Position numbers and translations under genes: made by a program. The notes under the pieces were generated by a model that ran no database searches, was not told where the DNA came from, and saw only the letters and a program-made list of their open reading frames with translations. Positions 14,987-23,768 of a DNA stretch of 30,413 nt are shown piece by piece; position 1 is the stretch's first letter; the number at the start of each line of letters is the position of its first letter. This stretch comes from JBNLBT01 sp050303435 (GTDB lineage Bacteria > Pseudomonadota > Gammaproteobacteria > Xanthomonadales > Marinicellaceae). The DNA is taken from NCBI GenBank assembly GCA_050303435.1, contig JBNLBT010000034.1:1-30413 (forward strand), in the 5' to 3' direction.

Positions 14987-15694
14987 TTATTTGACTTCGA
15001 TCAGCTCGACATCAAAAATCAATGTGCTGTTGGGGCCAATCGGATTGCCGGGACGGGAATCCGAACCGTAGGCCAGATCCGGCGGGATGTAGAAACGGTA
15101 TTTGGATCCGGCGTTCATCAACTGCAGACCCTCGGTCCAGCCCTTGATCACCTGGTTCAGTGCAAAGGTGGCGGGTTGACCGCGGTCGTAGGAGCTGTCG
15201 AATTTGGTGCCGTCGATCAGGGTGCCGGTGTAGTGCACCACAACCGTGGCTGTGTCGCTGCCGGGCTTGTTGCCGTCGCCCTGCTCAATCACTTCATACA
15301 GCAGACCTGAAGCGGTGGCGCTGACGCCGTCTTTGGCTTTCATTTCCGCCAGGAATGCGTTGCCTTTCTCCAGGTTTTCAACTTTTTGCTTTTCCATCTC
15401 GGCCATCATTTTTTCCTGCTTGGCCTGTTGCTGCGCCTGCAATTTTGTTTGCAGTGCCTGACGCGTCTGATTGATCTGTTCCTGGGTCAACTTCAGGTCT
15501 TTCTGGTTCATGGAATCGAGCAAACCCATGAGGAAACTTTCCTGGTCAAAATCAATTTCAGTGTCGTGCAGGTAGCGGCCAACATCGGTGCCGATCATGT
15601 AGTTGATCTTGCCGTTGTCATCGTCCAGTTCGGCCAACGCGTTGCCGTTCAAAAAAACCAATGCGGCCAGCCCGGCCCATGTCGAGAATTTCAT
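14987..15694 (-). CDS. fkpA: Periplasmic FKBP-type peptidyl-prolyl cis-trans isomerase (FkpA/Mip-like)
   Basis: A 235-residue exported chaperone/isomerase. A signal peptide covers residues 1-21 (NALA cleavage). The N-terminal helical dimerisation domain (INYMIGTDVGRYLHD onward) leads to a Gln/Lys-rich coiled region (about residues 75-115). The FKBP domain then has VVVHYTGTLIDGTKFDSSYD, VIKGWTEGLQLM, YRFYIPPDLAYG and the closing LIFDVELIEVK. It helps fold periplasmic and outer-membrane proteins. TTGGAG lies 9 bases before ATG 15694. It is divergent from prc, another periplasmic protein-quality gene, which suggests a shared envelope-maintenance setting. Mip is an equally suitable name. Confidence 0.94.
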   Translation of the reverse strand: MKFSTWAGLAALVFLNGNALAELDDDNGKINYMIGTDVGRYLHDTEIDFDQESFLMGLLDSMNQKDLKLTQEQINQTRQALQTKLQAQQQAKQEKMMAEMEKQKVENLEKGNAFLAEMKAKDGVSATASGLLYEVIEQGDGNKPGSDTATVVVHYTGTLIDGTKFDSSYDRGQPATFALNQVIKGWTEGLQLMNAGSKYRFYIPPDLAYGSDSRPGNPIGPNSTLIFDVELIEVK

Positions 15695-15738
15695 TCAGTT
15701 ATACTCCAAAGATTCAAAAGGCTGTTCAAAAGGCAGCC

Positions 15739-15766
15739 ATTATAACAAAATTTTTGCAACTTAAAA
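15739..15766 (-). promoter_or_regulatory. Sigma70-type promoter of fkpA-like gene
   Basis: On the minus strand a perfect TATAAT (15739-15744) lies 16 bases after TTTTAA (15761-15766), giving a leader of roughly 40 bases before ATG 15694. Confidence 0.65.
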
Positions 15767-15801
15767 TTATTGATATGTGTCTCATATTCACAATCAATCG
15801 C

Positions 15802-15830
15802 TTGTATTGCCGGGGAGACACCGATATGAT
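15802..15830 (+). promoter_or_regulatory. Sigma70-type promoter of prc
   Basis: TTGTAT (15802-15807) and TATGAT (15825-15830) with the ideal 17-base spacing, about 50 bases before the prc start codon. Confidence 0.6.
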
Positions 15831-15884
15831 TAAGTCACTAACTCTGGCAATGAATCGTCCAAGAAGTTCATGGAGAATCCAATC

Positions 15885-18032
15885 ATGAAAATTAACACAA
15901 TCGCCTGCCTCACCGCGCTGCTGATCGCCCCGTTTGCAGCCGGCGCCAAAATGACCGCTGCGCAGTCGCTGAAACCGACGCCGGCGCATCAGGATGAAAG
16001 CCGCCTGATTGCCAAAATCATCAGTCAGCTGCACTATAAAAAATCCACACTGGACGATGAATTTTCCCGCAAAATTCTGGAAAACTACATCGACACCCTG
16101 GACGGCAACAAGATGTATTTTCTCAGCCAGGACATCCTGGATTTCGATGTCTACAAAGACCGTCTGGACGACGACATCCGCAACGGCGAACTTGAAGCGG
16201 CCTTCACCATCTTCAACCGCTACAATGAACGGGTCAAGTCGCAGTCCGAATTTGCCCTGTCGCAGCTGGAAAAACCGTTCAACTTTGAACTCGAGGAAAA
16301 ATTCATCTGGGATCGCAGCGAACAGCCGTGGGCGATGAACCAGAAAGAGCTGAACGAGACCTGGCGCAAGAAAGTCAAAAACGATTACCTGAATCTGAAA
16401 CTGGCCGGCAAGGACGACGAAAAAATCAAAGAAACACTGCACAAGCGGTATCAATACATTCGCGATCGCAGCGACGACATCAAGAGCGAAGACATTTTTC
16501 AGTTCTTCATGAACGCCTACGTTTCGCTGGTGGAGCCGCACACCGGTTACATGGCGCCGCGCTCGTCGGAGAATTTTGACATCAACATGAGCCTGTCTCT
16601 GGAAGGCATCGGTGCGGTGCTCGGCGTGGACGGTGAATACACCACCATCAACAGCATCGTCAAAGGCGGCCCGGCGGATTTACAGGGTGATTTGAAAGTC
16701 GGCGATAAAATTCTGGCCGTGGGTCAGGGGCGCGAAGGCAGCTACGAAGACGTGGTGGGCTGGCGCAACGACGACGTGGTGCAGAAAATTCGCGGCGAAA
16801 AAGGCACCACAGTGCGATTGATGGTGATCCGCAAGGACGACGCCCCGGACACCGAAGGCATTGCCATCAACATCGTGCGCGACAAAGTGAAACTGGAAAC
16901 CCAGGCGGCGCAATACAAAATACTCAAGGTGCACGACGAACAGGGCGAATACAAAATCGGTGTCATTGATTTGCCGACATTCTATCTGGATTTCGACGCC
17001 CTGCAAGCCGGTGAAAGCGATTATCGCAGCACCAGCCGCGACGTCACGCGCATCCTCAATCAGATGAAAAAAGAGAACGTTGAAGGCGTGATTGTGGATT
17101 TGCGCAACAACGGCGGTGGTTCGCTGTTTGAAGCCGAGCAGTTGACCGGTTTGTTCATTGATAAAGGGCCGGTGGTGCAAATCAAGGACTCCTTTGGCAA
17201 GATCAATGTCAAACGCGACAAAAACCCAAAAATTGTCTGGGACGGTCCGCTGGTGGTGTTGGTCAATCGCTTGTCGGCCTCGGCGTCTGAAATTTTTGCC
17301 GCCGCGTTGCAGGACTACGGCCGCGCCCTGATCGTCGGTGAGCAGACCTTCGGCAAGGGCACAGTTCAGAACATGATGTCACTGAACGATTACAACAACA
17401 ACCGTGAATACGAGTTCGGTCAGTTGAAAGTGACCATGGCGCAATTCTTCCGCATCAACGGCGGCAGCACGCAAAACCGTGGCGTGATTCCGGACATCCG
17501 TTTTCCGGAAACCCCAGGCTCTGAGCGCTACGGCGAAAGCGAATACAAGAACGCCTTGCCGTGGAGCAGCATCAACCCCAGCCATTTCAGCAGTTTTGAC
17601 GACCTGTCAGAGGAAATCCCATATCTGATCAAGCGTTACAAAGCGCGCGAAAAAGACAACTTTGAGTTTGATTTCGTCAAGCAGGAGTTGGATCTGTACA
17701 ACAAGGAAAAAGAAAACACCTCGGTGTCGCTGTCCATGGCCGAGCGCAAAAAGCGCACAGAGGAAAGCGACGAACGTAAAAACAAGCGCAAGGAAATGCG
17801 CGCGGCCTTTGCGGAGAATGAAAACACCCAGGTCGGACGAGTGGACGTGCTGTTTGATTCTTCACTGGCGCTGGAGTCAGAGAAAAACGTGTCGCTGGAT
17901 GAAGAAGACGAGGCAGACGAAGAGGATGCCTTTGTCGATTACCGGCTGGATGAAAGCGCGCGCATTCTGGGTGACCTGGTGGGTCTGCAGCAAAAGAAAT
18001 TGCTGGTGCAATCCAAAAAGGACGAACGCTGA
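15885..18032 (+). CDS. prc: Carboxy-terminal processing (tail-specific) protease Prc
   Basis: A periplasmic S41 serine protease of about 715 residues that trims or degrades proteins with unstructured C-termini, such as penicillin-binding protein 3 and peptidoglycan hydrolases. It has a signal peptide (cleavage after AAGA), an N-terminal helical domain, a PDZ domain (about residues 225-310, INSIVKGGPADLQGDLKVGD) and the protease core VDLRNNGGGSLFEAEQLTGL. The catalytic Ser lies in NRLSASASEIFAAAL and the catalytic Lys in GEQTFGKGTVQN. The C-terminal DUF3340-type domain is very charged and ends with an acidic DEEDEADEEDA run. ATG 15885 is chosen because GGAGAA lies about 9 bases upstream. A strong terminator follows. 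Confidence 0.98.
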   Translation: MKINTIACLTALLIAPFAAGAKMTAAQSLKPTPAHQDESRLIAKIISQLHYKKSTLDDEFSRKILENYIDTLDGNKMYFLSQDILDFDVYKDRLDDDIRNGELEAAFTIFNRYNERVKSQSEFALSQLEKPFNFELEEKFIWDRSEQPWAMNQKELNETWRKKVKNDYLNLKLAGKDDEKIKETLHKRYQYIRDRSDDIKSEDIFQFFMNAYVSLVEPHTGYMAPRSSENFDINMSLSLEGIGAVLGVDGEYTTINSIVKGGPADLQGDLKVGDKILAVGQGREGSYEDVVGWRNDDVVQKIRGEKGTTVRLMVIRKDDAPDTEGIAINIVRDKVKLETQAAQYKILKVHDEQGEYKIGVIDLPTFYLDFDALQAGESDYRSTSRDVTRILNQMKKENVEGVIVDLRNNGGGSLFEAEQLTGLFIDKGPVVQIKDSFGKINVKRDKNPKIVWDGPLVVLVNRLSASASEIFAAALQDYGRALIVGEQTFGKGTVQNMMSLNDYNNNREYEFGQLKVTMAQFFRINGGSTQNRGVIPDIRFPETPGSERYGESEYKNALPWSSINPSHFSSFDDLSEEIPYLIKRYKAREKDNFEFDFVKQELDLYNKEKENTSVSLSMAERKKRTEESDERKNKRKEMRAAFAENENTQVGRVDVLFDSSLALESEKNVSLDEEDEADEEDAFVDYRLDESARILGDLVGLQQKKLLVQSKKDER

Positions 18033-18053
18033 ACACAGCGCGCCAGGCGCCAC

Positions 18054-18087
18054 AAAAAAAACCCCGGTCAACCGCCGGGGTTTTTTT
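18054..18087. terminator. Bidirectional intrinsic terminator between prc and pepQ
   Basis: A CCCCGG/CCGGGG stem (18062-18067, 18075-18080) flanked by eight A and seven T, so both strands have a T tail. It overlaps the pepQ stop codon at 18086-18088. Confidence 0.92.
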
Positions 18088-19375
18088 ATGCCCCCCCGCT
18101 GGCTGCGCGGGTTAAATTGAGCGGTTTTTCATCGCGCACCACCACGTTGTCTTCGATGCGAATGCCGCCAAACGGCCGCAAGGCATCCACCACCGAAGCG
18201 TTCAGGTCGGGGTGTGAGGCCCAGGGTTTGAGCAGCATGTCGATGATGTACAGGCCCGGTTCAATGGTCAACACCATGCCGGCTTTGAGGCGGTGAGTGA
18301 GGCGCAGGAACGGGTGGTCCGCAGGCGGCGGGCTGAGGGTGCCGAGCGCGTCGTGGATGTGGCCATTGACGTCGTGCACCTGCAAGCCGAGAAAATGACC
18401 CAGTCCGTGCGGAAAAAATGCCCGGGTGATGCCCTGCTCCAACGCCGCTTCCGCGCTGCAGTTGATCAACTTGAAGCGCTGCAACACCTCGCCGATCCGA
18501 CGATGTGTTTCAATGTGCAAGGCCACGTAATCGCAACCGCTGACGGCCTGGGCACACAGCGATTGCTGCACCTCATCCATGACCGCAATCAGTTCGGCAA
18601 ACGGGCCGTCTTTGGCGGCGGCGTAGGTGCGCGTGATGTCGGCGGCATAGCCGTTGTGCTGGGCACCGGCATCAATCAGGAAAGAACGTGGCGGCACCTT
18701 GTCGCGGCTTTGCATCTGGTAATGCAGCACCGCGGCATTTTCATTGCACGCGACAATGTTGCCGTACGGCATCTCATGCCCGGAGCTGGCGCAGGCGTTC
18801 AGATAGGCCATGTTGATGTGGTATTCCGAATCGCCCCGATGAAATGCATCCCGGGCGGCCAGATGGCCCCGCCAGGCCAGCGCGTTGGCGCGCGCCATGC
18901 AGTCAATTTCATACGCGCTCTTGATGGTGCGCGCGTGGTGCAGCCGGTGCAGCAACGCAGGCGGGTTGGTGTGCACTGCGTCCAACGGTTGAAACACCGG
19001 CGGTCCGATCCACACGTGCCGGGTCAGGGCATCAAAGTCGGGAAATTCGTCGCGGTGAGCAATCACTTGCAGATCAAAATGCTGACACCAGTCGGCCTGG
19101 CTGCGGTCTTCCACTTTGTGCCAGAAATCGGCCGGCTGGGACAAATACAAGCGCGGTTTGTGGCCGGGGCGCAGGTGCAGCAGGCTGTGCGAAACTTCGG
19201 TGTCGGGCACCAGCCAGTTGAAATGCGGGTTGACCTTGTGGTGTGGGCCGTGGTCGTCGAGAAAGTGCATCGGCGGGTGGCCGGAATAAATCAACAGGCC
19301 GTCATGGCCCAGTGCGGCCAGGGCCTCGTGAATGGTGGACAGACAGGCGTTCAGATGATCGGAGTACAAAGACAT
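18086..19375 (-). CDS. pepQ: Xaa-Pro dipeptidase PepQ
   Basis: A 429-residue cytosolic M24B metallopeptidase that hydrolyses X-Pro dipeptides. Bacterial prolidases of this length show the N-terminal creatinase-like domain and then the pita-bread fold. The five metal ligands are visible: Asp in FLIDAGAQ and Asp in YAADITRTY, His in FFPHGLGHFLGLQVHD, Glu in VLTIEPGLY and Glu in GGIRIEDNVVV. DDHGPHHKVNPHFNWL near residue 40 is the PepQ/PepP N-terminal signature. A promoter lies just upstream and the stop lies within a shared terminator, so it is probably monocistronic. Some PepQ proteins also hydrolyse organophosphates; this cannot be judged here. Confidence 0.96.
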   Translation of the reverse strand: MSLYSDHLNACLSTIHEALAALGHDGLLIYSGHPPMHFLDDHGPHHKVNPHFNWLVPDTEVSHSLLHLRPGHKPRLYLSQPADFWHKVEDRSQADWCQHFDLQVIAHRDEFPDFDALTRHVWIGPPVFQPLDAVHTNPPALLHRLHHARTIKSAYEIDCMARANALAWRGHLAARDAFHRGDSEYHINMAYLNACASSGHEMPYGNIVACNENAAVLHYQMQSRDKVPPRSFLIDAGAQHNGYAADITRTYAAAKDGPFAELIAVMDEVQQSLCAQAVSGCDYVALHIETHRRIGEVLQRFKLINCSAEAALEQGITRAFFPHGLGHFLGLQVHDVNGHIHDALGTLSPPPADHPFLRLTHRLKAGMVLTIEPGLYIIDMLLKPWASHPDLNASVVDALRPFGGIRIEDNVVVRDEKPLNLTRAASGGA

Positions 19376-19401
19376 GGCTGCGGCCGGTTTCAGATCACGA
19401 C

Positions 19402-19431
19402 ACTATACCCGATTTGTCGGCGCGGACCCAA
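19402..19431 (-). promoter_or_regulatory. Sigma70-type promoter of pepQ
   Basis: On the minus strand TTGGGT (19426-19431) and TATAGT (19402-19407) are 18 bases apart, with the -10 box about 26 bases before ATG 19375. The rest of the gap to btuB (19432-19576) shows no convincing gene. Confidence 0.5.
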
Positions 19432-19576
19432 GGCCGGAAGAACAATTAGGCTGCAAAAGCACAGCAGAATCCAGATGCCGGCGGGGACGCCCGGCAAACG
19501 CGACGCGCCTGCGGCCGATGGAGGAGCCCCCAGCCGCAAGCGCATACCATTCAACCCATACCGGCTGCGCCGCCGC

Positions 19577-21406
19577 TCAATCCTGCCATTCAAAGGTCAG
19601 GAACAGCGAACGCGGGGTGACGTTGTAGCCATCGGCCAGTCGGTGGTCAGAATTGTTGAGGTTGACGGCTTTCAGCGCCACGCGCCAGTGCGCGCCCAGG
19701 GTCCAGTCGGCGGTGGCGTCCAGTTGATTGTAGGCGTCAAGCCGCACCCCGCCCAAATCCGTCCGATCGCTGCTGTGCTGCCATTGCGCGCCCACCGAGA
19801 AGGCCTCAAAACGGCGCCACACACGGGTGGACAGGTGCCGGCGTGCGCGTCGCAATAAATCCGTGTGACCGCCGTCGGGCAACAGCTGCTGGGGGCGCTG
19901 CCAGGTGACTTGCGATGCCCAGGTCCACGCGTTGCTGTGCCACTGGTGAGACAATTCCAGGCCGTGGATGCGGGCGCGGTCGATGTTGATGAAGCTGCCG
20001 ACGCCGGAAGGCAATGTGGTGAAGCTGATCAGGCCGCGAATGCGGTTGCTGTAAAGCGCTGCTTCGAAACGGTGCTGCCGGGTCTGCCAGCGGTGTGAGA
20101 TTTCCGCCGAATGGCTGGTTTCCGCTTGCAAGTCGGGATTGCCGATGATGAACCCGGGCTGTTCAGTGGAGCGGTAATACAATTCACTCAGGTTGGGCGC
20201 CTTGAATGCGCTGCCATAACTCAGCATCCAGCGCCGCGATGCGCTGCTTTGCAGGGCCCAGGCAAGGTGGCCAGTGAACACCCCGCCATGGGCCTGGCTG
20301 TGATCACGGCGCGCTGACACCAACCAATGGTGATCACCGCGGTTGTGCTGCCAGCTGCCGAACACCGCGTTGTTGCGTGCATCGTCGTCAATGAACAACT
20401 GCCCGGGCAGATCGTCGTCGTGCGGAATCAGACCGCGTTCGCGCCGGTGTTCAACGCCCCAGGCCAGGTCCTGGCCGCGCCAGCGCCCGTGCATCTGCCA
20501 GGCCAGCTGCGTGCGACGCGAGTTAAAACGCGAAGCAAACACCGCGGTTTCCAGGACCTCACGTCCGTGCTGCACAGACAACTGCCCTTGCCAGTCCGCT
20601 GAGACTTCGTGCATCCAGCGCAGCGATAAAAGGTGGTCACGCGCGTCGGTGTTGCCCTGGTCAAAATCCACGTCCTGACGTCCGGCCAGAAAATTCAGGC
20701 GCACTTCCGATCGGTCAAATGCACGGCTGTAATGCGCGTTCAGGCTCAAGGCTTCAAAGCCGTCGTCGTCGGGGTCGTGGGAAAAGTGCCCCGGCGCGGT
20801 GGCTGAAAAGCCGTCGGTTTTACGGCTGCCCACGGAAACCCCCCAGTGGGAGTCGCTCTCGCTTCGCCGGTTCAGGGCGGCTTCGAAGCGGTGCGTGTCG
20901 CGGCTGCCGATGGTGTAAGCACCCCGCACGCCCTCGCCGCGTCGGGTAAAAATCTGGATCACGCCGCCGAGCGCGTCGCTGCCGTAAAAGGCCGCGCGCG
21001 GGCCGCGAATGATCTCAATGCGTTCCACCTGATTGAGCGGCAGGTTTTCCCAGGCGTAGGCACCGGTGATGGCGGAACCGACGCGCGCGCCGTCGATCAG
21101 CACCAGCACGTGGTCCGAGTTGCTGCCGCGCATGAATACGCTGGTGGCAGTGCCCGGACCGCCGTTGCGAGACACTTCGATGCCGGCCTGCAGGGCCAGC
21201 ACTTCAGCGATGTCCTGCGCCTGCAGGGCGACCAGATCGGCGCGCGAAATCACGCTGTGGCTGGCCAGCACGTCCTCGGCCGCCTGTGCATAGCGGTTGG
21301 CGGTGACCACGATCAGGGGTTGGTCCTGTGTTTGACTCAAAGGGGTTGCGTGCGCGGCGCCGGTGCTCAGGCACAGGCCAAGTGCGCAGGGAAATGCGAA
21401 TTTCAT
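19577..21406 (-). CDS. btuB: TonB-dependent vitamin B12 receptor BtuB
   Basis: A 609-residue outer-membrane receptor for cobalamin. A signal peptide covers residues 1-20 (AAHA cleavage), then the TonB box PLIVVTANR, nearly identical to that of known BtuB. The plug contains VFMRGSNSDHVLVLIDGARV and IEIIRGPRAAFYGSDALGGV, both classic BtuB plug motifs. The barrel follows, ending LFLTFEWQD; the usual terminal Phe is not the last residue, the final strand closing two residues earlier. GGGAG lies 8 bases before ATG 21406. It is headed by a cobalamin riboswitch, which makes the substrate secure. No BtuCDF or corrinoid-salvage genes follow in this window. Confidence 0.96.
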   Translation of the reverse strand: MKFAFPCALGLCLSTGAAHATPLSQTQDQPLIVVTANRYAQAAEDVLASHSVISRADLVALQAQDIAEVLALQAGIEVSRNGGPGTATSVFMRGSNSDHVLVLIDGARVGSAITGAYAWENLPLNQVERIEIIRGPRAAFYGSDALGGVIQIFTRRGEGVRGAYTIGSRDTHRFEAALNRRSESDSHWGVSVGSRKTDGFSATAPGHFSHDPDDDGFEALSLNAHYSRAFDRSEVRLNFLAGRQDVDFDQGNTDARDHLLSLRWMHEVSADWQGQLSVQHGREVLETAVFASRFNSRRTQLAWQMHGRWRGQDLAWGVEHRRERGLIPHDDDLPGQLFIDDDARNNAVFGSWQHNRGDHHWLVSARRDHSQAHGGVFTGHLAWALQSSASRRWMLSYGSAFKAPNLSELYYRSTEQPGFIIGNPDLQAETSHSAEISHRWQTRQHRFEAALYSNRIRGLISFTTLPSGVGSFINIDRARIHGLELSHQWHSNAWTWASQVTWQRPQQLLPDGGHTDLLRRARRHLSTRVWRRFEAFSVGAQWQHSSDRTDLGGVRLDAYNQLDATADWTLGAHWRVALKAVNLNNSDHRLADGYNVTPRSLFLTFEWQD

Positions 21407-21417
21407 GAAAGACTCCC

Positions 21418-21436
21418 AAACCGCCCACCGCGGTTT
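21418..21436 (-). promoter_or_regulatory. Leader hairpin adjoining the btuB ribosome site
   Basis: AAACCGC and GCGGTTT (7 bp, 5-base loop) lie between the aptamer and the GGGAG ribosome site, ending about 4 bases from it. This is a plausible expression-platform element that could control ribosome access. It lacks a T tail, so it is not a terminator. Confidence 0.5.
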
Positions 21437-21440
21437 GTAT

Positions 21441-21598
21441 CCGGTTAAAGGACGGGGCAGTCTCCGGACTGACAGAACACCGGCCGCCTTCCCGAATCCG
21501 CAGATTCAGTGGCGCATCTGGCCGGTTATCACCTGATCACCGTTGCGGGGGCAGTGTCAGCTTTGCACTGACTTCCTGTTTCCCGTCCCAAAAACCGG
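21441..21598 (-). promoter_or_regulatory. Cobalamin (B12) riboswitch
   Basis: On the minus strand the aptamer contains GGGACGGGAAACAGG, then TGCCCCCGCAACGGT, and the B12 box AGTCCGGAGACTGCC (about 21457-21472). The closing stems are clear: P1 CCGGTT (21593-21598) with AACCGG (21441-21446), and P2 GGACGG (21583-21588) with CCGTCC (21450-21455). The B12 box looks one base shorter than the usual GGAGACCTGCC. The promoter is probably upstream; TAGAAT on the minus strand at 21622-21627 is a candidate -10 box overlapping the stop codon of the glycosyltransferase. Confidence 0.95.
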
Positions 21599-21609
21599 TC
21601 GACGACCGG
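21590..21609 (-). terminator. Possible terminator of the glycosyltransferase operon overlapping riboswitch P1
   Basis: On the minus strand CCGGTC-GTC-GACCGG is followed by five T, 15 bases after the glycosyltransferase stop. Its right arm is also the 5' strand of P1 of the B12 riboswitch, so the two structures exclude each other. Confidence 0.5.
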
Positions 21610-21624
21610 CTCCGAGGGGGTATT

Positions 21625-22767
21625 CTAACGGTTGAGTGCCGCCCTGTACACTGCCACGGTTTCATCCGCGCAACGCGCCCAGGTGAAATGCTGCGCGCGC
21701 GACAGGCCCTGGCTTTGCGCCGCCCGCCGCCAATCGGCATCTTCACACAAACGCAACAGCCCGGCACGCAAGGCTTCGACGTCGTTGGGGTCGGCCAGAA
21801 GCGCGCAGCCGCCGGCCACCTCGGGCAAAGAGGCGGCGTTGCTGCACAGCACCGGTGTGCCGCTGGCAAAGGCCTCGATCACCGGCAGGCCAAAACCTTC
21901 ATACAGAGACGGCAGCACCACGCCGTGGGCGGCGGCGTACAGCGCACCCAAATCCGAATTGTTCACGTATCCGGTGAAGCGCACCTGCCCCTCGTTCAGC
22001 AATGCACGGGCCTGGCTGAACAGGGCCTGTTTGCCCCAACCGCGATCGCCGGTCAACACCAGCGGACAATCGCGGCGCAAGGCCTCCGGCAAGCCGGCGT
22101 AGGCTCTGAGCAAGCGCGGCAGATTTTTGCGCGGCTCCAGGGTGGCCACACACAACAAAAAACGCGCCGGTAAATCGTGGCGTAGTTTAATCGCCTCCAA
22201 TGTCTGGGCATCGCGGCGGTGAAACATCGGCGACACACCCAGGTGCACGGCGTGCACCCGCTCCGGTGGCAGCGAATACAAGCGCAGCAACTCTTCGCGC
22301 ACGAAAGCCGAATCGGTGATCACCGCATCGGCGCGTTGCAAGGTCAGCGGCAACTGTTGGTCCAGAAAAGCCACGCGTTCCGGCGGGTGCGCTTGTGGAT
22401 GGTGGCGGTGCGAGAGGTCGTGCACGGTGACCACGGACGGCCCGTCGAACGGCATCAAGAGAAAATTCGGGCTGTGCAACACGTGGTCTTCCAGTCCACG
22501 GGTCAGCCGGCCGAAGGCGCGGTTGCGGTGGCGGTTGTACAGACGCAAGGCCAGGTGTTTGAATGGCACGTGTTTTCTCACCCAGGCCAGACGGCGGTTG
22601 CTGTGCAGCACCGCGTCCAAATCCTCAATCCAGCGATCCGCGGAAAAAAAGCGGCAGGAGGACAGCGCCGGGTGCTGCCGCAACGCATGCCCCAACTGCA
22701 AGGCATACTGGCCGATGCCGGTGATCGGCGGGGTGATGGCATCGACGTTGTAAATCAGGCGAATCAC
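21625..22767 (-). CDS. GT4-family glycosyltransferase
   Basis: A 380-residue GT-B glycosyltransferase of family 4 that transfers a sugar from an activated donor, here probably onto a cell-surface polysaccharide. The N-terminal domain shows PPITGIGQYALQLGHALRQH and VVTVHDLSHRHHP. The donor-binding C-terminal domain has FLLCVATLEPRKNLPRLLRA, VRFTGYVNNSDLGALY and the signature LPSLYEGFGLPVIEAFASGT with the conserved Glu pair (EGFGLP..E). The start GTG 22767 forms a GTGA overlap with the preceding gene; an upstream ATG at 22806 lies inside that gene. The acceptor and sugar are unknown; mannose or a deoxy-mannose derivative fits the neighbouring gene (inference). Confidence 0.9.
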   Translation of the reverse strand: MIRLIYNVDAITPPITGIGQYALQLGHALRQHPALSSCRFFSADRWIEDLDAVLHSNRRLAWVRKHVPFKHLALRLYNRHRNRAFGRLTRGLEDHVLHSPNFLLMPFDGPSVVTVHDLSHRHHPQAHPPERVAFLDQQLPLTLQRADAVITDSAFVREELLRLYSLPPERVHAVHLGVSPMFHRRDAQTLEAIKLRHDLPARFLLCVATLEPRKNLPRLLRAYAGLPEALRRDCPLVLTGDRGWGKQALFSQARALLNEGQVRFTGYVNNSDLGALYAAAHGVVLPSLYEGFGLPVIEAFASGTPVLCSNAASLPEVAGGCALLADPNDVEALRAGLLRLCEDADWRRAAQSQGLSRAQHFTWARCADETVAVYRAALNR

Positions 22768-23768
22768 AGCAGCGCCATTTGTTGCTGGACCATGCGCTGC
22801 AGCCACTGGCGCATGGGCGCGCCGCCGTGCCAGTCGAGCGCCTGGCGCGCGGCGTCGATGTTGGCCACATGCGCGGCGCTTTCAACGGGCCGGAACAAAT
22901 CGGCGCGAGTGCGCACCCGGGTGTGACCCTGCGCGTCGGTGGCGCAGGTGGCGGCGCCTGCGCCGTGCCATTGCAGCGCCAGACCGGCGCATTCGAAGGC
23001 CACCGTGATCAGGGTTTTCAGCGGCGTCAACTGACCACTGCCCAAGATGAAATCCTGCGCAGAATCGAGCGCCAGCATGCGCGGAAAAAGCCGCACCAGC
23101 TCGCCGGCGTCGCTCCAGTCACGCGCCACATCCGGGTTGCCAATTTCCAGCAGCGCCTGCTGACCGGCGGCGATCCGTGCCGCCGCACGACAGACTTTCT
23201 GACTGATGAAGCGCGCATCCCGCCATTCCGATTCGTGGTTAAACAGCACCGCAGTGGCGGTGTACAAGCCATGCCGTTCGCGCGCCCAGCGCATCAGTTG
23301 CCAGGCCGCCAGTTTGGCGATGCCGTAGGGGTTGTTGGGCTGCGGAGGCAGCGACAGGTCCACACGGGTGCCCGGATGGGCGGCGTACATTTCACTGCTG
23401 GCGGCAAAAAAAACCCGCGCATCTGGCGCGTGCTGCAACAGCTGTTCCAACAGCTGCGCGCTCCACACCACGATGTCCTCCAGACATTGCGGCATCTGCG
23501 CGTGGCTTTCACCCACGTGAGAAAAACCGCCGAGGTGATACACCGCGTCGATGCGCTGTTGAGAGATCAGGGCGTTGCCTTCACGCCAGTCGCGCACCGG
23601 CAGCAATTGAAGGTCGGGGTGATTCAACACCCCCAGCTGTGCCAGTCGCCAGGTGTCAGCATGCACGCGCACCGGCGCCACCACCGCGTGCGATTGCTGC
23701 AGCAAGCGCTGTGCCAGCAGCGCGCCGTCCTGGCCGTTGACCCCGGTGATGAACGCGCAGGATTTCAC
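22764..23768 (-). CDS. gmd: GDP-mannose 4,6-dehydratase-like SDR enzyme
   Basis: A 334-residue extended short-chain dehydrogenase. The Rossmann motif FITGVNGQDGALLAQRLL has the Gmd-type GxxGQDG. The Ser/Tyr/Lys triad is in ASSEMYA and NPYGIAKLAAW (YxxxK). NHESEWRDARFISQKV and IGNPDVARDWSDA match Gmd substrate-binding segments. Gmd converts GDP-mannose to GDP-4-keto-6-deoxymannose, the first step to GDP-fucose, GDP-rhamnose or perosamine. The start is GTG 23768, overlapping the EamA stop as GTGA; the frame continues open to 24200 but that part is antisense-like and lacks family features. The final nucleotide sugar is unknown because no reductase or epimerase lies nearby, and other GDP-sugar SDR activities are possible. 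Confidence 0.82.
   Translation of the reverse strand: MKSCAFITGVNGQDGALLAQRLLQQSHAVVAPVRVHADTWRLAQLGVLNHPDLQLLPVRDWREGNALISQQRIDAVYHLGGFSHVGESHAQMPQCLEDIVVWSAQLLEQLLQHAPDARVFFAASSEMYAAHPGTRVDLSLPPQPNNPYGIAKLAAWQLMRWARERHGLYTATAVLFNHESEWRDARFISQKVCRAAARIAAGQQALLEIGNPDVARDWSDAGELVRLFPRMLALDSAQDFILGSGQLTPLKTLITVAFECAGLALQWHGAGAATCATDAQGHTRVRTRADLFRPVESAAHVANIDAARQALDWHGGAPMRQWLQRMVQQQMALL

Noticed and set aside
15745..15800. Fur-box-like AT-rich stretch between fkpA and prc
   Set aside because: The match to the GATAATGATAATCATTATC palindrome is poor; ordinary promoter boxes explain the AT richness.
19390..19545. Short minus-strand ORF with a hydrophobic run (GIWILLCFCSLIVLPAL)
   Set aside because: It has no ribosome site, is Arg/Pro-rich elsewhere, and overlaps the pepQ promoter boxes.
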